From the NCBI GenBank assembly GCA_944388965.1, contig CALXKL010000008.1, forward strand, positions 1 to 64,000: DNA of 64,000 nt. The letters are read 5' to 3'. The notes under the pieces are model-generated. The model saw nothing but the letters and a program-made list of their open reading frames with translations, searched no databases and was not told where the DNA came from. The DNA comes from an uncultured Spirochaetales bacterium (lineage in GTDB: Bacteria; Spirochaetota; Spirochaetia; Sphaerochaetales; Sphaerochaetaceae). Positions 27,764 through 36,358 of the stretch are shown here, piece by piece. The position numbers were made by a program, and so were the translations under genes. Every line of letters starts with the position of its first letter. Positions within the stretch are counted from its first letter, which is position 1.

Positions 27764-28253
27764 AATTCCTCTGTGCAGAGTCAGTAGCGACTATGAAGCA
27801 GAAGAGCCCGTAAGGCATGAAGAGGGGTAGTCATATTCCAGGCTGGAAAATGACAAGGTGATAAAAGTTCTGGAATGGATACCATGAAAATATTGGAATA
27901 GGCTGTGCTGGGAGGGCGGTAAAGGAAAAAGTACGCATATCGAAGAAAAGATGGAGTCTTCGAGGTGCCTATCACCATGCTTGCACTATGGCGTTCCTGT
28001 GTAGCGCATCCTTGCTCATGGATGCATCCTGGCCACTGGCCCTGTGAGCCTTGGCTTCCTGGGCCTCGACATCATTCAAGCCGCTCCTGCCTGATTGCCC
28101 AATATCTTCTGATGCTTCAACGGCATCCTGATCCTTTTTTGCCGTGTGAGAGAATATCCGGTACGCAAAGGCTCACAGGCAGGGCTTTGTGTGTATCATC
28201 GTCTGTCCTTGCTTCTGTCCTGTCGCCTTCCTGCGTGGAAAGAGGAGAGAAAC
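27764..28253. other. Intergenic region between outer-membrane copy 3 and the integrase
   Basis: About 490 bp. GAGGAATT directly before the copy 3 ATG is shared with the other paralogues; further out the similarity is lost. I see no gene, no clear promoter for copy 3 and no recognisable attachment site. Confidence 0.5.
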
Positions 28254-29558
28254 ATGGCCAAGAGAAAGGCGTTCTATCTGTACAAGAGGAAGAAGAAGCA
28301 TGGAGCCTACTGGTATGTGTGCTACATCAATCCCGACACGGGAGCCCAGGAGACGGCCAAGAGCATAGACGTGCTCAAGGAGCGGCTGGACATGGGCTGC
28401 GGCTTCAGTGTGAAGGACCGCGACAGCGCAGCGATCATCGCAGGCAAGGCATTGGAGGCGGGGCTTGTCTTCTCGAGCGCCTCCTCGATGTCGTTCAACT
28501 CCTACTGCAAGGCTTTCTGGGAGTACGAGACCAGCGAGTACGTCGCGCTCCGCAACAGGCTCAAGCCCGATTCCATCGGGCGCGAATACTGCATGAACAT
28601 GCTGGGCAACTACCGCAATCATGTGGAACCGGTCATCCCGGCCCACACCCGTCTTGGATCCGTCACCGTCGACATGCTGGACCGCGTGGTGAGCCATGCG
28701 CTCTCATGCGGCATGGCCTCGGGCTCCGTGCAGATGATAGTCCTCTCGTTCTCGATACCGCTCAAGGAGGCCGTGCGAAAGCGCATGATAAAGTCCAATC
28801 CCGCGTCCTGCCTGATGAGGATCCCCCGTAGCGAGAGGGAACGTGGAATAATGCGCCATGACGAGGTCGTCCGCCTGATGGAGCGTGTCGATGCCCGACC
28901 CGGCGACAGGATAGCCATGGCCGTGAAGCTTTCGCTCACGACCGGTATGAGGAGCGGGGAGGTGAGGGCGCTGTCCGTACGCGAGATCTTCCTGTGCGAC
29001 GCGGTCCGAGACGACGGGGTCGCCATGGCCCGTATCGTCATAGAGCATTCCCTTGCCCCGTACAGCGGCATCAAGTGCCCGAAGAACCACAGGAGCCGCG
29101 AGCTGTACATCGACGACGAGTTCGCACGCACCCTGGTCTCGTCGGCATCATGTGACGGTGTGGTGTTCCCGGGTACCCGGAGCACCTACATGAGCTCTGT
29201 CGAGCTCCGGCTGGGATTCTATGCCCTGCTTGCAGACATCGGTATAGACGAGAAGGAGAGGGCGGAGCGCAATCTGACGTTCCATAGTCTGAGGCACATG
29301 TTCAACACGATGCTGCATGACGCCGAGCTTGGAGCAGGGGAGAGGATGCTGGCCCTTGGCCATTCGTCAAGGAAGGTCAACGAGCGCTATGTCCATGACA
29401 GCGAGAGACGTCTGATGAAGGTGTCTCTCGTGAGCAGCCGTATTCTGCACCTCGCAAGGCCGGGTGCAGAGAAGAGTGCAGAGGAATTTCAGTACTTCCT
29501 GCCGTCCGAGAAGACCAGTGCGGATGACAGCCTATCCAGGTACAGGGAGCAGTCGTAG
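28254..29558 (+). CDS. Tyrosine recombinase/integrase
   Basis: The 434-residue protein has a basic N-terminus (MAKRKAFYLYKRKKKHGAYW), a SAM-like core-binding region at about 80-190 and a catalytic domain with the first Arg in TTGMRSGEVRALS, the HxLR box in FHSLRHMFNTML and the final His and Tyr in ALGHSSRKVNERYVH. So the R-H-R-H-Y set appears complete. ATG at 28254 follows GAGGAG. Its last 70 bp overlap the 3' end of nagB on the other strand. No tRNA target lies next to it, so it may act on a local site or be a domesticated relic. Confidence 0.85.
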   Translation: MAKRKAFYLYKRKKKHGAYWYVCYINPDTGAQETAKSIDVLKERLDMGCGFSVKDRDSAAIIAGKALEAGLVFSSASSMSFNSYCKAFWEYETSEYVALRNRLKPDSIGREYCMNMLGNYRNHVEPVIPAHTRLGSVTVDMLDRVVSHALSCGMASGSVQMIVLSFSIPLKEAVRKRMIKSNPASCLMRIPRSERERGIMRHDEVVRLMERVDARPGDRIAMAVKLSLTTGMRSGEVRALSVREIFLCDAVRDDGVAMARIVIEHSLAPYSGIKCPKNHRSRELYIDDEFARTLVSSASCDGVVFPGTRSTYMSSVELRLGFYALLADIGIDEKERAERNLTFHSLRHMFNTMLHDAELGAGERMLALGHSSRKVNERYVHDSERRLMKVSLVSSRILHLARPGAEKSAEEFQYFLPSEKTSADDSLSRYREQS

Positions 29559-30241
29559 GCCATTCTCAGCGCAGAGGAGGGCGAGAGCACGCTCACGTCG
29601 TCGAAGAGGCATCCGGCGACCGCCTTGGCCTTTCTCTGGTCGGGACAGGAGACGATGATGTGGCGTGCGCTCATGATCTCGCTGACGGACATCGTTATGG
29701 CCTTGGTCGGCACGTCGTCGAGGTTGCCGAACCAGCCCTCGCTGACCTGCTGGCGCCGGGAGCGCTTCTCCAGGTCGACGACGATGTACGGATCCCTGGT
29801 GTCGAAGTCGGCAGGAGGATCGTTGAATGCCAGATGCCCGTTCTCGCCGATGCAGATGAAGGCGACGTCGAGGCGGTGGTTCTTCATGAGTGCGTTCAGG
29901 TCCTTCACCGTCTTTTCGAGCTTCGCCTTGCTCGTGTCTATCGGGGTGTAGCTCTTCACCTTGCCGATATGGCCAAGGAGGAATTCGCCCAGGAAGTAGC
30001 GGGATGTGGAGAGGGAGTCCGCGGGAAGGCCCACGAACTCGTCCAGGTGGAACACGTTCACGCATTCCCACTTCACGTTCTGCCTTGCCAGCTGCAGAAG
30101 CGTCTCCACCTGGCTCTTTCCGGTGACGAAGACGACGTTGGCCTCTCCGCGCTCCTCGATGGCCTGGGCTATGTACGAGGCCCCCTCCTGTGCCGCGAGA
30201 CGGCCGAGCTCCTTTCTGGTGTCGCAGATCGTGACTCTCAT
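29489..30241 (-). CDS. nagB: Glucosamine-6-phosphate deaminase-like protein
   Basis: Deaminates and isomerises glucosamine-6-phosphate to fructose-6-phosphate plus ammonia. The 250-residue protein shows VFVTGKSQVETL, VFHLDEFVGL, FICIGENGHLAFNDPP (catalytic region), TKAITMSVSEIM and a terminal HIIVSCPDQRKAKAV. The C-terminal 23 residues are coded antisense to the integrase end and differ from typical NagB endings. It lies downstream of hpf but after a terminator, so it is probably a separate unit. Confidence 0.85.
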   Translation of the reverse strand: MRVTICDTRKELGRLAAQEGASYIAQAIEERGEANVVFVTGKSQVETLLQLARQNVKWECVNVFHLDEFVGLPADSLSTSRYFLGEFLLGHIGKVKSYTPIDTSKAKLEKTVKDLNALMKNHRLDVAFICIGENGHLAFNDPPADFDTRDPYIVVDLEKRSRRQQVSEGWFGNLDDVPTKAITMSVSEIMSARHIIVSCPDQRKAKAVAGCLFDDVSVLSPSSALRMAYDCSLYLDRLSSALVFSDGRKY

Positions 30242-30310
30242 GACGGTTCTCCTATGGCCTCCAAAATAGCCAATCGTCGGGATTATAGCAAGAAGAGGCG
30301 GATAAACGAC

Positions 30311-30333
30311 GACGGCCCGGAACCCGGGCCGTC
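30311..30333 (-). terminator. Terminator below the lpt-rpoN-hpf operon
   Basis: Perfect 10-bp arms GACGGCCCGG / CCGGGCCGTC with a 3-nt loop between hpf and nagB; the T-tract is weak. Confidence 0.6.
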
Positions 30334-30373
30334 ATCCAGACATGTCTCATGATGAACCGACGTCCTTCGACCG

Positions 30374-30670
30374 TCAGATGTTCATAACCTTCTCCTTCTC
30401 CTTCTTCGCGACGCTCTGGATCTTGTCGGCGATCAGCTCTATGCCTTCGTACAGCTCGTAGCAGTCCTGGGAGACGATCTTCTCGCTCTTCCACTTGAAG
30501 TGCAGAGAAGCGTCTATGTGGTATCCTATCCCCTTGGTTTCCCTCCTTATCGCGATGTCAAGGTCGTGAAGATAGTCCTCGGCGAAGCCGATCTTCTTGA
30601 GCTTCTTGTCGATGAAGTCCCTGGTCTCCTGACTCGGGACGTAGTTGATGCCTCTGACTGTAAGATTCAT
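30374..30670 (-). CDS. hpf: Ribosome hibernation promoting factor (short HPF/RaiA)
   Basis: A 98-residue member of the HPF/YfiA family, which blocks the ribosomal decoding site in stationary phase. It starts MNLTVRGINYVPSQETRDFI and has the family's helix-strand pattern with a basic, Lys/Glu-rich end. The start at 30670 lies after AAAGGAGG; the upstream in-frame ATG at 30724 is rejected. It is the short form without the dimerising tail. Position directly after rpoN matches the conserved rpoN-hpf order of Proteobacteria. Confidence 0.9.
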   Translation of the reverse strand: MNLTVRGINYVPSQETRDFIDKKLKKIGFAEDYLHDLDIAIRRETKGIGYHIDASLHFKWKSEKIVSQDCYELYEGIELIADKIQSVAKKEKEKVMNI

Positions 30671-30766
30671 CCATTGACCTCCTTTTGAAGCATTCATCGC
30701 CATCGGGATTTCACCTATGGTCAACTCAATTCTACCATGACAAATGTGTGAAAGAAAGGAGAAATC

Positions 30767-32158
30767 TCACCTGGCGCGCTCGAGGGAGGAGTCGATGTCC
30801 AGCTCCTTGCGGTACTTGTTCACCGTGCGTCTTGCACACGAGACGCCCCTGGCCTTGAGGATGTCGCTGATCTTCTGGTCGGAAAGAGGCCGCCCTGTGT
30901 CGTTGTCCTGGATGATCCTCCTGACCATCTCCTTGACCGCCTCCTTCGACATGTCCTCCTGTCCTCCCGTGGTCCTGACCGCGGAAGAGAACAGGCTCTT
31001 GAGGGGGATGATGCCCCAGTCCGTGTCCGCATATTTTCCGGAGGTCACCCTGCTGACCGTCGCCTCGTGGACTCCTATCTCCACTGCTACGTCCTTGAGC
31101 GTGAGCGGCTTGAGCGAACCGGGACCGAAGAGGAAGAACGCCTTCTGCTTCAGTGCAAGCACCTGGGCCACCTTCTCCAGCGTGCTGTTGCGCATGTCTA
31201 TCTGGCGGATGAGCTCCTGCGCGCTCTGCAGCTCCTTCTTCAGGTACCTGGCCGCCTCCTTGTCCTGCTTCGTTCCTCCTGCCGACAGGTCCTTCTCCAT
31301 CTGCTGATAGCCCGTATCAAGGGAGAGCAGCGGTATTGCCTCGTCGTTCAGCCTCGTCACGAGCCGGCCGTCCTCCACCTTTATCGATACGTCCGGCACG
31401 ATATACCGCTCCTGGCTTGAGCCGAAGGCCGATGCGGGGTAGGGCGTCAGCGTCTTCAGAAAGGCGTACAGGTCGTCAAGGTCGTCCCTCGTGATGGACA
31501 GCCGCTTCGCGACCTCATCGTACCGTCCCGCCTTGAGGCGCTCGAGTTCGTCGTAGACCAGGTCGTGGAAGATTTTCAGCTCATCATCGTCCAGACCATA
31601 GGCCCTGGCCTGTATCATCAGCGAGTCGCGGAAGTCTGTGGCGGCGATGCCCACGGGGTCGAACGTGTGCACAAGAGCAAGGGCCTCGTCCACGTACTTG
31701 CGGTGCGCCTCGTCGACAATCTCGTCGACGGGTCGTGACAGGAAGCCGCTTTCGTCCAGGGCGCTTATGATGAGCGCCGCCGTCTGCCTGGTCCCTTCGC
31801 TGCATTCGCTGCAGCCCAGTTGCCACATCAGATGGTCCTCCAGCGTCTCCTTCTCGCTAAGCGTACCCTCCAGCCAGGCGTTGTGGCTGTCTGACAGGTC
31901 GCTGCCGTATGCGGAGGAATCGGAGTAGTCCTCCTTCCTGTTCTCCCTCTGCAGCTGGCCTCTTGAGTACTCCTCGTAGCTCACGGAGGCTGGGTCCCTG
32001 TCCTGGGCGACCAGGGTGGGGTTTTCAAGAAGCTCGTTCTCGATCCTCTGCCTGAGCTCCGCCACAGGCAGCATCATGAGCTCCAGCGACTGGAGCATGC
32101 GCGTGCTCAGACGCAGCGTCTGCTTCTGCGACAGCTCGAGGCCCTGGCTCAGCATCAC
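30767..32158 (-). CDS. rpoN: RNA polymerase sigma-54 factor
   Basis: A 463-residue sigma-54. Region I is LELSQKQTLRLSTRMLQSLELMMLP with the usual Q-rich helix, then an acidic linker, a core-binding domain, the HTH (KDVAVEIGVHEATVSRVTSGKY) and the RpoN box as ARRTVNKYR near the C-terminus. It overlaps lptB by 4 bp. It directs transcription from -24/-12 promoters together with enhancer-binding proteins; none of those is in this window. Confidence 0.95.
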   Translation of the reverse strand: MMLSQGLELSQKQTLRLSTRMLQSLELMMLPVAELRQRIENELLENPTLVAQDRDPASVSYEEYSRGQLQRENRKEDYSDSSAYGSDLSDSHNAWLEGTLSEKETLEDHLMWQLGCSECSEGTRQTAALIISALDESGFLSRPVDEIVDEAHRKYVDEALALVHTFDPVGIAATDFRDSLMIQARAYGLDDDELKIFHDLVYDELERLKAGRYDEVAKRLSITRDDLDDLYAFLKTLTPYPASAFGSSQERYIVPDVSIKVEDGRLVTRLNDEAIPLLSLDTGYQQMEKDLSAGGTKQDKEAARYLKKELQSAQELIRQIDMRNSTLEKVAQVLALKQKAFFLFGPGSLKPLTLKDVAVEIGVHEATVSRVTSGKYADTDWGIIPLKSLFSSAVRTTGGQEDMSKEAVKEMVRRIIQDNDTGRPLSDQKISDILKARGVSCARRTVNKYRKELDIDSSLERAR

Positions 32159-32892
32159 AGACCATCCCTGGTGAACTCGTGCCCGAAGTATATCTCTTGG
32201 GCGACGGGGTCGTCGATCAGCTCCCGGCTGGTGCCGGATACTATTATCCTGCCTTCGCTTATTATGTGGGCGCAGGTCGTTATCGACAGCGCATCGCGGA
32301 CATTGTGGTCGGTCAGCAGTATGCCGATCCCCCTCCGGCTGAGTCTGCCTATTATCTGCTTGATCTCCCAGACCGCCTTCGGGTCGATGCCGGCGAAGGG
32401 TTCGTCCAGCAGCAGGAAGCTGGGACTGGTGGCGAGGGACCTGGCGATTTCGGTACGTCTGCGTTCCCCTCCGGAGAGCGTGTAGCCCGGCTGACGGCGC
32501 ACCCGGTCGATGCCGAAGTCCGCGATCAGGGATTCCAGCAGCTCCTCCTTCTGCAGCTTCGACAGGTCCCTGCGTGTCTGGATGACGAGCCTTATGTTGT
32601 CCTCTACGGTAAGCTTCCTGAAGATCGAGCTCTCCTGGGGCAGGTAGCTCAGCCCCATGCGGCTGCGCCTGTACATCGGCATGTGGGTGATGTCCTCGTC
32701 ATCGAGGAAGATGGAGCCGCCGTTCGACTTTATGAAGCCGACTATCATGTAGAACGTGGTGGTCTTGCCTGCACCGTTGGGGCCAAGAAGGCCTGTTATC
32801 TGGCCACCCTCCATGCTGAAGGACAGGCCGTTGACGACGCACTTGCGCCCATACCTCTTGACGAGGTTCTCCACCTTGAGCACCTCAGCCAT
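32155..32892 (-). CDS. lptB: LPS export ABC transporter ATPase
   Basis: The 245-residue ABC protein has Walker A LLGPNGAGKTTTFY, signature LSGGERRRTEIARSLA and Walker B FLLLDEPFAGIDP, plus the LptB-typical LTDHNVRDAL. It powers extraction of lipopolysaccharide-like glycolipid from the inner membrane through LptFG. It overlaps lptA by 8 bp and rpoN by 4 bp, forming one operon with them. Confidence 0.93.
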   Translation of the reverse strand: MAEVLKVENLVKRYGRKCVVNGLSFSMEGGQITGLLGPNGAGKTTTFYMIVGFIKSNGGSIFLDDEDITHMPMYRRSRMGLSYLPQESSIFRKLTVEDNIRLVIQTRRDLSKLQKEELLESLIADFGIDRVRRQPGYTLSGGERRRTEIARSLATSPSFLLLDEPFAGIDPKAVWEIKQIIGRLSRRGIGILLTDHNVRDALSITTCAHIISEGRIIVSGTSRELIDDPVAQEIYFGHEFTRDGL

Positions 32893-33514
32893 GTACGGTC
32901 CCTCCTATCTGTCCTGAAAGCGAGATGCGCTCGCCTTCCAGGTCGACCGTCACGATGAGGGCGCTGTAGCGGTCCCCGTTCCAGTCGACCTCGGCCCCTC
33001 CGGAGAGGACGAGAGTCGATGCATTGCGGTCGAAGGTGATCTTCTCGGCCTTTGCGTTCATGATGCCGTCGGATGTGCTCTTGGCAAGGGACACCCTCAT
33101 CTGCAGCTCCAGCACCTCTTCGTTCATGTCGTAGTACAGCGCGGCGCAGGTGGCCACCAGCTCGTTGCTCCTGTCGCTTATCTCGCACCAGGTGGGTATG
33201 AGAAGCCTCTCGGACGTCCTGTCGTAGATCAGCCGGGTGGTGCGGATCGTGAGCCCGCGCTCCTCGTCGGATATGACCACCGCACCCTGGCAGGTCACCT
33301 CTTCGTAGTCGTCGCCTTCAAGCACTATGGAATCTGCACTGATGACCAGCGTGTCGACGCTGACACGCGCCCCGTCGGACAGCCTGACGGAACGCGAACC
33401 CTCCTGCAGACTGACGAACGACGAGCCTCCCGAGAACGATATCCCGTCACCCGCCCAGACGGATGCCAGGCAGATGGACACGAGTGCAAACATGGCGATG
33501 GATGTCCTCTTCAA
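32885..33514 (-). CDS. lptA: LptA-type periplasmic OstA-domain protein
   Basis: About 209 residues. A signal peptide (TSIAMFALVSICLASVWAG) is followed by beta-jellyroll repeats typical of OstA/LptA (VSVDTLVISADSIVLEGDDYEEVTCQGAVVISDEE, KAEKITFDRNASTLVLSGGAEV). The TTG at 33514 overlaps the lptC stop codon and follows AGGGGGT; a longer in-frame start at 33634 would lie inside lptC. LptA would bridge the periplasm between LptC and LptD. Confidence 0.8.
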   Translation of the reverse strand: MKRTSIAMFALVSICLASVWAGDGISFSGGSSFVSLQEGSRSVRLSDGARVSVDTLVISADSIVLEGDDYEEVTCQGAVVISDEERGLTIRTTRLIYDRTSERLLIPTWCEISDRSNELVATCAALYYDMNEEVLELQMRVSLAKSTSDGIMNAKAEKITFDRNASTLVLSGGAEVDWNGDRYSALIVTVDLEGERISLSGQIGGTVHG

Positions 33515-34044
33515 ATGCCTACGACCCCCTGTACAGATCTGCCGATTTCGATTCTCATGCTCCTCAGGTCTCCGCTCAGGTTCTCTCCTGTCATGGTCCC
33601 GTCGTCGAACGAAAGGTCCACCGCGCTGTCGCATTCGACCGTCATGGCCTTCGTGTCAAAGATAAGATGGTGGCAGGAAATCGACAAATCCCTGTCCACG
33701 TATCTCATCTCGACGTTCCCCGTGAGGTCCATGACCTCGCCGGATGTGTCGATGAGCGCCCTGTCGGCTCTACCCTCGACGACGAGTCCACCGTCTTCGT
33801 CCATCTGGCTGAATGACAGCCCCTCGGCCTCCATCCGGCCCTCGTCCATCCAGTACGACAGGCTTCTGCTGTGTACCGTCAGCGGATCGCGGCCCTGCTG
33901 GGCGAAGGTGTGCACGGCATCCGTGAACGTCACGTCCGGCCGCTCTATGACGGCGACCCGGGACTGGGTGTACGCCTCGTCCTCCACGCTGCAGGATGTC
34001 ATGACGACGAGAACGAGGAACATGGCCGCGGCCGCCTTCATCAC
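33511..34044 (-). CDS. lptC: LptC-type lipoprotein
   Basis: The 177-residue precursor has a lipobox (VVMTSC, Cys 18) and an LptC/YrbK-like body with repeated strands (LSYWMDEGRMEAEGLSFSQM, LTGNVEMRYVDRDLSISCHHLIFD). Enterobacterial LptC is membrane-anchored by a helix rather than lipid, so a lipoprotein form is a variation. It overlaps rseC-like and lptA by 4 bp each. Confidence 0.75.
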   Translation of the reverse strand: MMKAAAAMFLVLVVMTSCSVEDEAYTQSRVAVIERPDVTFTDAVHTFAQQGRDPLTVHSRSLSYWMDEGRMEAEGLSFSQMDEDGGLVVEGRADRALIDTSGEVMDLTGNVEMRYVDRDLSISCHHLIFDTKAMTVECDSAVDLSFDDGTMTGENLSGDLRSMRIEIGRSVQGVVGI

Positions 34045-34445
34045 TCCTCCAGCTTCCTGTCAATCGTCGGCGTGTACTTCCTCTTCGTGAAATGGAAGTA
34101 CAGCGACGAGAGTGCGAATCCGGCCGCAAGACCGGCGACGCCGCAGGCGAGCTGCACGAGCTCCCTGTCCGGATCGTATGCGAATGCGGCCAGCATGCCG
34201 GCAAGGAAGCATGCCAGGGGGAAGACCAGACTCATGGCCGATGCCAGGATCGTGCGTCCTGCAGGCATATCGATGACCACCCTGTCCCCCTTGTCGACGC
34301 TGATCGCCTTGGGGTTTGCGACTTCGAACTCGCTGTTCTGTCCGCGGCAGAAGAGACTGCCCTTGCAGCCTTCGCATGCGCTCCTGTCGCATCCTGCCCT
34401 GATCGAGCCTTCGTCCACTTCGAGAATAGTGACCTGTCTAGTCAT
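34041..34445 (-). CDS. RseC/MucC-type membrane protein
   Basis: The 134-residue protein has a Cys cluster near the N-terminus (CDRSACEGCKGSLFC, a CX4CX2CX5C-like set that can hold an iron-sulfur centre), a VEVANPK-type strand and two transmembrane helices (SAMSLVFPLACFLAGMLAAFAY and LACGVAGLAAGFALSSLYFHF). This matches RseC/MucC, linked to SoxR reduction, Rnf and sigma-E control elsewhere. Its role in a spirochaete is open. Embedded in the overlapping operon between the YmdB homologue and lptC. Confidence 0.7.
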   Translation of the reverse strand: MTRQVTILEVDEGSIRAGCDRSACEGCKGSLFCRGQNSEFEVANPKAISVDKGDRVVIDMPAGRTILASAMSLVFPLACFLAGMLAAFAYDPDRELVQLACGVAGLAAGFALSSLYFHFTKRKYTPTIDRKLEE

Positions 34446-35262
34446 CGTTCTTCTTCACCTCCGGCCTCTCCACTTCGACCCGCCTTCTGACAGGCGTGAT
34501 CTCCAGGGCCTTGCCGCTCTCCTCGTCCACCTTCACCAGCACTCCCTGTATCTGGCAGTCGCTCCACGACTCCCAGCTCCGTGTCGGGAGGGCGGTGGTG
34601 AACTTGTATATCTCCTTGTCCGGATCTAGACCGCCGACCGACATATCGGCTCCGCAGCGGCCGTCATCCGAGATGAATGCGGTGCCGCCCTCAAGGATCG
34701 TCGCATCGGCGCTCATGACCTTGTTGTGGGTGCCGACCACACATGCGACCCTGCCGTCCAGATAGTGGGCGAAGGTCGCGCACTCCGCCGTCGTGGCGGA
34801 ATGGAACTGCACCAGCACGATTCCGGCATCCTCCTGCAGCTTCTTCACCAGATGGTCGGCCTGGACGAAGGGGTTGGAGGCTCCGATCCTGGAGAAGCCG
34901 GATGACGAGATGAAATTGACGACCGCGATCCTGTGTCCCTTCCTCTCGAGTATCCTGAAAGGTCTTCCCGGGCTGAGGGGAGGGTAGTTGGCGGGGCGGA
35001 TGGCGAACGGGCACTTGGGAAGGAACTCGACGAAATCCACCTTGTAGTAGAACTTCTCCCCGCCCGTGATCACGTCCACGCCGAGCTTGGTCAGCTGCAC
35101 CGAATGTGCCGCCCCTATGCCGAAGCCGTTGGTGGTGCCCTCGCCGTTGGCGATGCACAGGTCGACATCCAGCTCGTGACGCAGGCTCCTCAGCTCCTTC
35201 TTGAGGACGGCGATGCCGGCTCTGCCGACGATTTCTCCCAGGAAAAGCACATTCAGACTCAT
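34438..35262 (-). CDS. YmdB-family metallophosphoesterase homologue with altered metal site
   Basis: The 274-residue protein aligns over its full length with YmdB (TIGR00282), a 2',3'-cyclic-nucleotide phosphodiesterase. However, the metal ligands differ: FLGEIVGRAG where YmdB has the GDVVG Asp, NGEG for NGEN, TGGEKF for MGNHTW, and GTHNK for GTHTH. The VQFHSATTAE block keeps its His. So up to five ligand positions are changed and activity is doubtful. ATG at 35262 is the first codon with family similarity. It heads the operon leading to lptCAB-rpoN. Confidence 0.75.
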   Translation of the reverse strand: MSLNVLFLGEIVGRAGIAVLKKELRSLRHELDVDLCIANGEGTTNGFGIGAAHSVQLTKLGVDVITGGEKFYYKVDFVEFLPKCPFAIRPANYPPLSPGRPFRILERKGHRIAVVNFISSSGFSRIGASNPFVQADHLVKKLQEDAGIVLVQFHSATTAECATFAHYLDGRVACVVGTHNKVMSADATILEGGTAFISDDGRCGADMSVGGLDPDKEIYKFTTALPTRSWESWSDCQIQGVLVKVDEESGKALEITPVRRRVEVERPEVKKNDD

Positions 35263-35322
35263 ACATGGTGAGGATAATGCAGAACGGCGAAAAAGGAAAC
35301 ACGCACGCCTGGGCGCATCCAC

Positions 35323-35351
35323 TTGACAACAGTCGGCGAAATCCCTAATCT
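35323..35351 (+). promoter_or_regulatory. tRNA-Leu promoter
   Basis: TTGACA (35323-35328), 17 nt, TAATCT (35346-35351), ending 20 bp before the tRNA. Confidence 0.75.
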
Positions 35352-35371
35352 TGCTCATGTTTTCACTGAAT

Positions 35372-35453
35372 GCCCAGATGGCGGAATTGGTAGACGCGCT
35401 AGCTTCAGGTGCTAGTACCGCGAGGTGTGCAAGTTCGAGTCTTGTTCTGGGCA
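35372..35453 (+). tRNA. tRNA-Leu (anticodon CAG)
   Basis: Acceptor arms GCCCAGA and TCTGGGC with discriminator A, D-arm GGCGGAATTGGTAGACGC, anticodon stem-loop CTAGC-TTCAGGT-GCTAG and T-arm AGTTCGAGTCTTG. The short variable arm region (TACCGCGAGGTGTGC) fits a class II tRNA. CCA is not encoded. Confidence 0.93.
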
Positions 35454-35509
35454 TTTTCCATAAGTACCGCTTTTCGCGTTTTTTTTCTTGAGAAGAGAGG
35501 TGGTTTTCC

Positions 35510-36358
35510 ATGAACAGGATCATTTCGAAGAGACAGCTTTCCGCAGAGGTCTTCGAGCTCGAGGTGGAGGCTCCCCTCATCGCGCGTGAGCGCAGAGCGG
35601 GCCAGTTCGTCGTCCTCCAGCTCGGCGACGACTTCGACGAGCGCATCCCGCTCACCATCGCGGATGCCGATCCCGACAAGGGCACGATAACCATGATCGT
35701 CCAGGCCGTGGGCGAGTCCACGCATCGTCTGGTGCGTCTGGAGGAGGGCGACTCGATCGCCAATCTTCTGGGGCCTCTGGGCAGTCCGACCGATGTCCAT
35801 CGCTATGGAAAGGTCGTGGTCGTCGGAGGCGGCATCGGTGTCGCTCCCGCCTTCCCGATCGCCCAGGCGATGAAGAAGGCCGGCAACCAGGTGAGGGTCA
35901 TCATGGGTGCTCGTACCAGGGACCTGCTGATCTTCGAGGAGCGCATGAGAGGCGTAGATGCGGATGCAATCGTCGTCACAGACGACGGCTCCTATGGCCG
36001 CAAGGGCCTCGTGACGGAGCCGCTGGACGAGCTGTGCCGTGACTGGAAGCCCGACTGTGTCGTCGCCATCGGACCTGCCGTCATGATGAAGTTCTGCGCA
36101 CTGACGACGAAGAAGTACGGCATACATACGCTCGTGTCTCTCAACACGATCATGATCGACGGCACCGGAATGTGCGGCGGCTGCCGTGTAGTCGTCGACG
36201 GAAGGATGCGTTTCGTATGCGTCGAGGGACCCGAGTTCGACGGCCATCTGGTCGACTGGGACAATCTGCTTGCACGCCAGTCGACGTTCCGCGAATACGA
36301 GAAGGCGCACCATCACAAGTGCCATATCGACATGATGATAGAGGAGGGCAGGGCATGA
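35510..36358 (+). CDS. nfnA: Ferredoxin-NADP reductase small subunit (NfnA/SudB-like)
   Basis: The 282-residue flavoprotein is of the dihydroorotate dehydrogenase electron-transfer type. The FAD-binding barrel is at about 1-95 (IPLTIADADPDKGTITMIVQAVG), the NAD(P)-binding fold begins VVVVGGGIGVAPAFPIAQA, and a C-terminal 2Fe-2S cluster segment has GTGMCGGCRVVV...FVCVEGPEFDGH. With NfnB it forms the bifurcating NADH-dependent ferredoxin:NADP oxidoreductase of anaerobes. Its TGA overlaps the ATG of nfnB. Confidence 0.88.
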   Translation: MNRIISKRQLSAEVFELEVEAPLIARERRAGQFVVLQLGDDFDERIPLTIADADPDKGTITMIVQAVGESTHRLVRLEEGDSIANLLGPLGSPTDVHRYGKVVVVGGGIGVAPAFPIAQAMKKAGNQVRVIMGARTRDLLIFEERMRGVDADAIVVTDDGSYGRKGLVTEPLDELCRDWKPDCVVAIGPAVMMKFCALTTKKYGIHTLVSLNTIMIDGTGMCGGCRVVVDGRMRFVCVEGPEFDGHLVDWDNLLARQSTFREYEKAHHHKCHIDMMIEEGRA

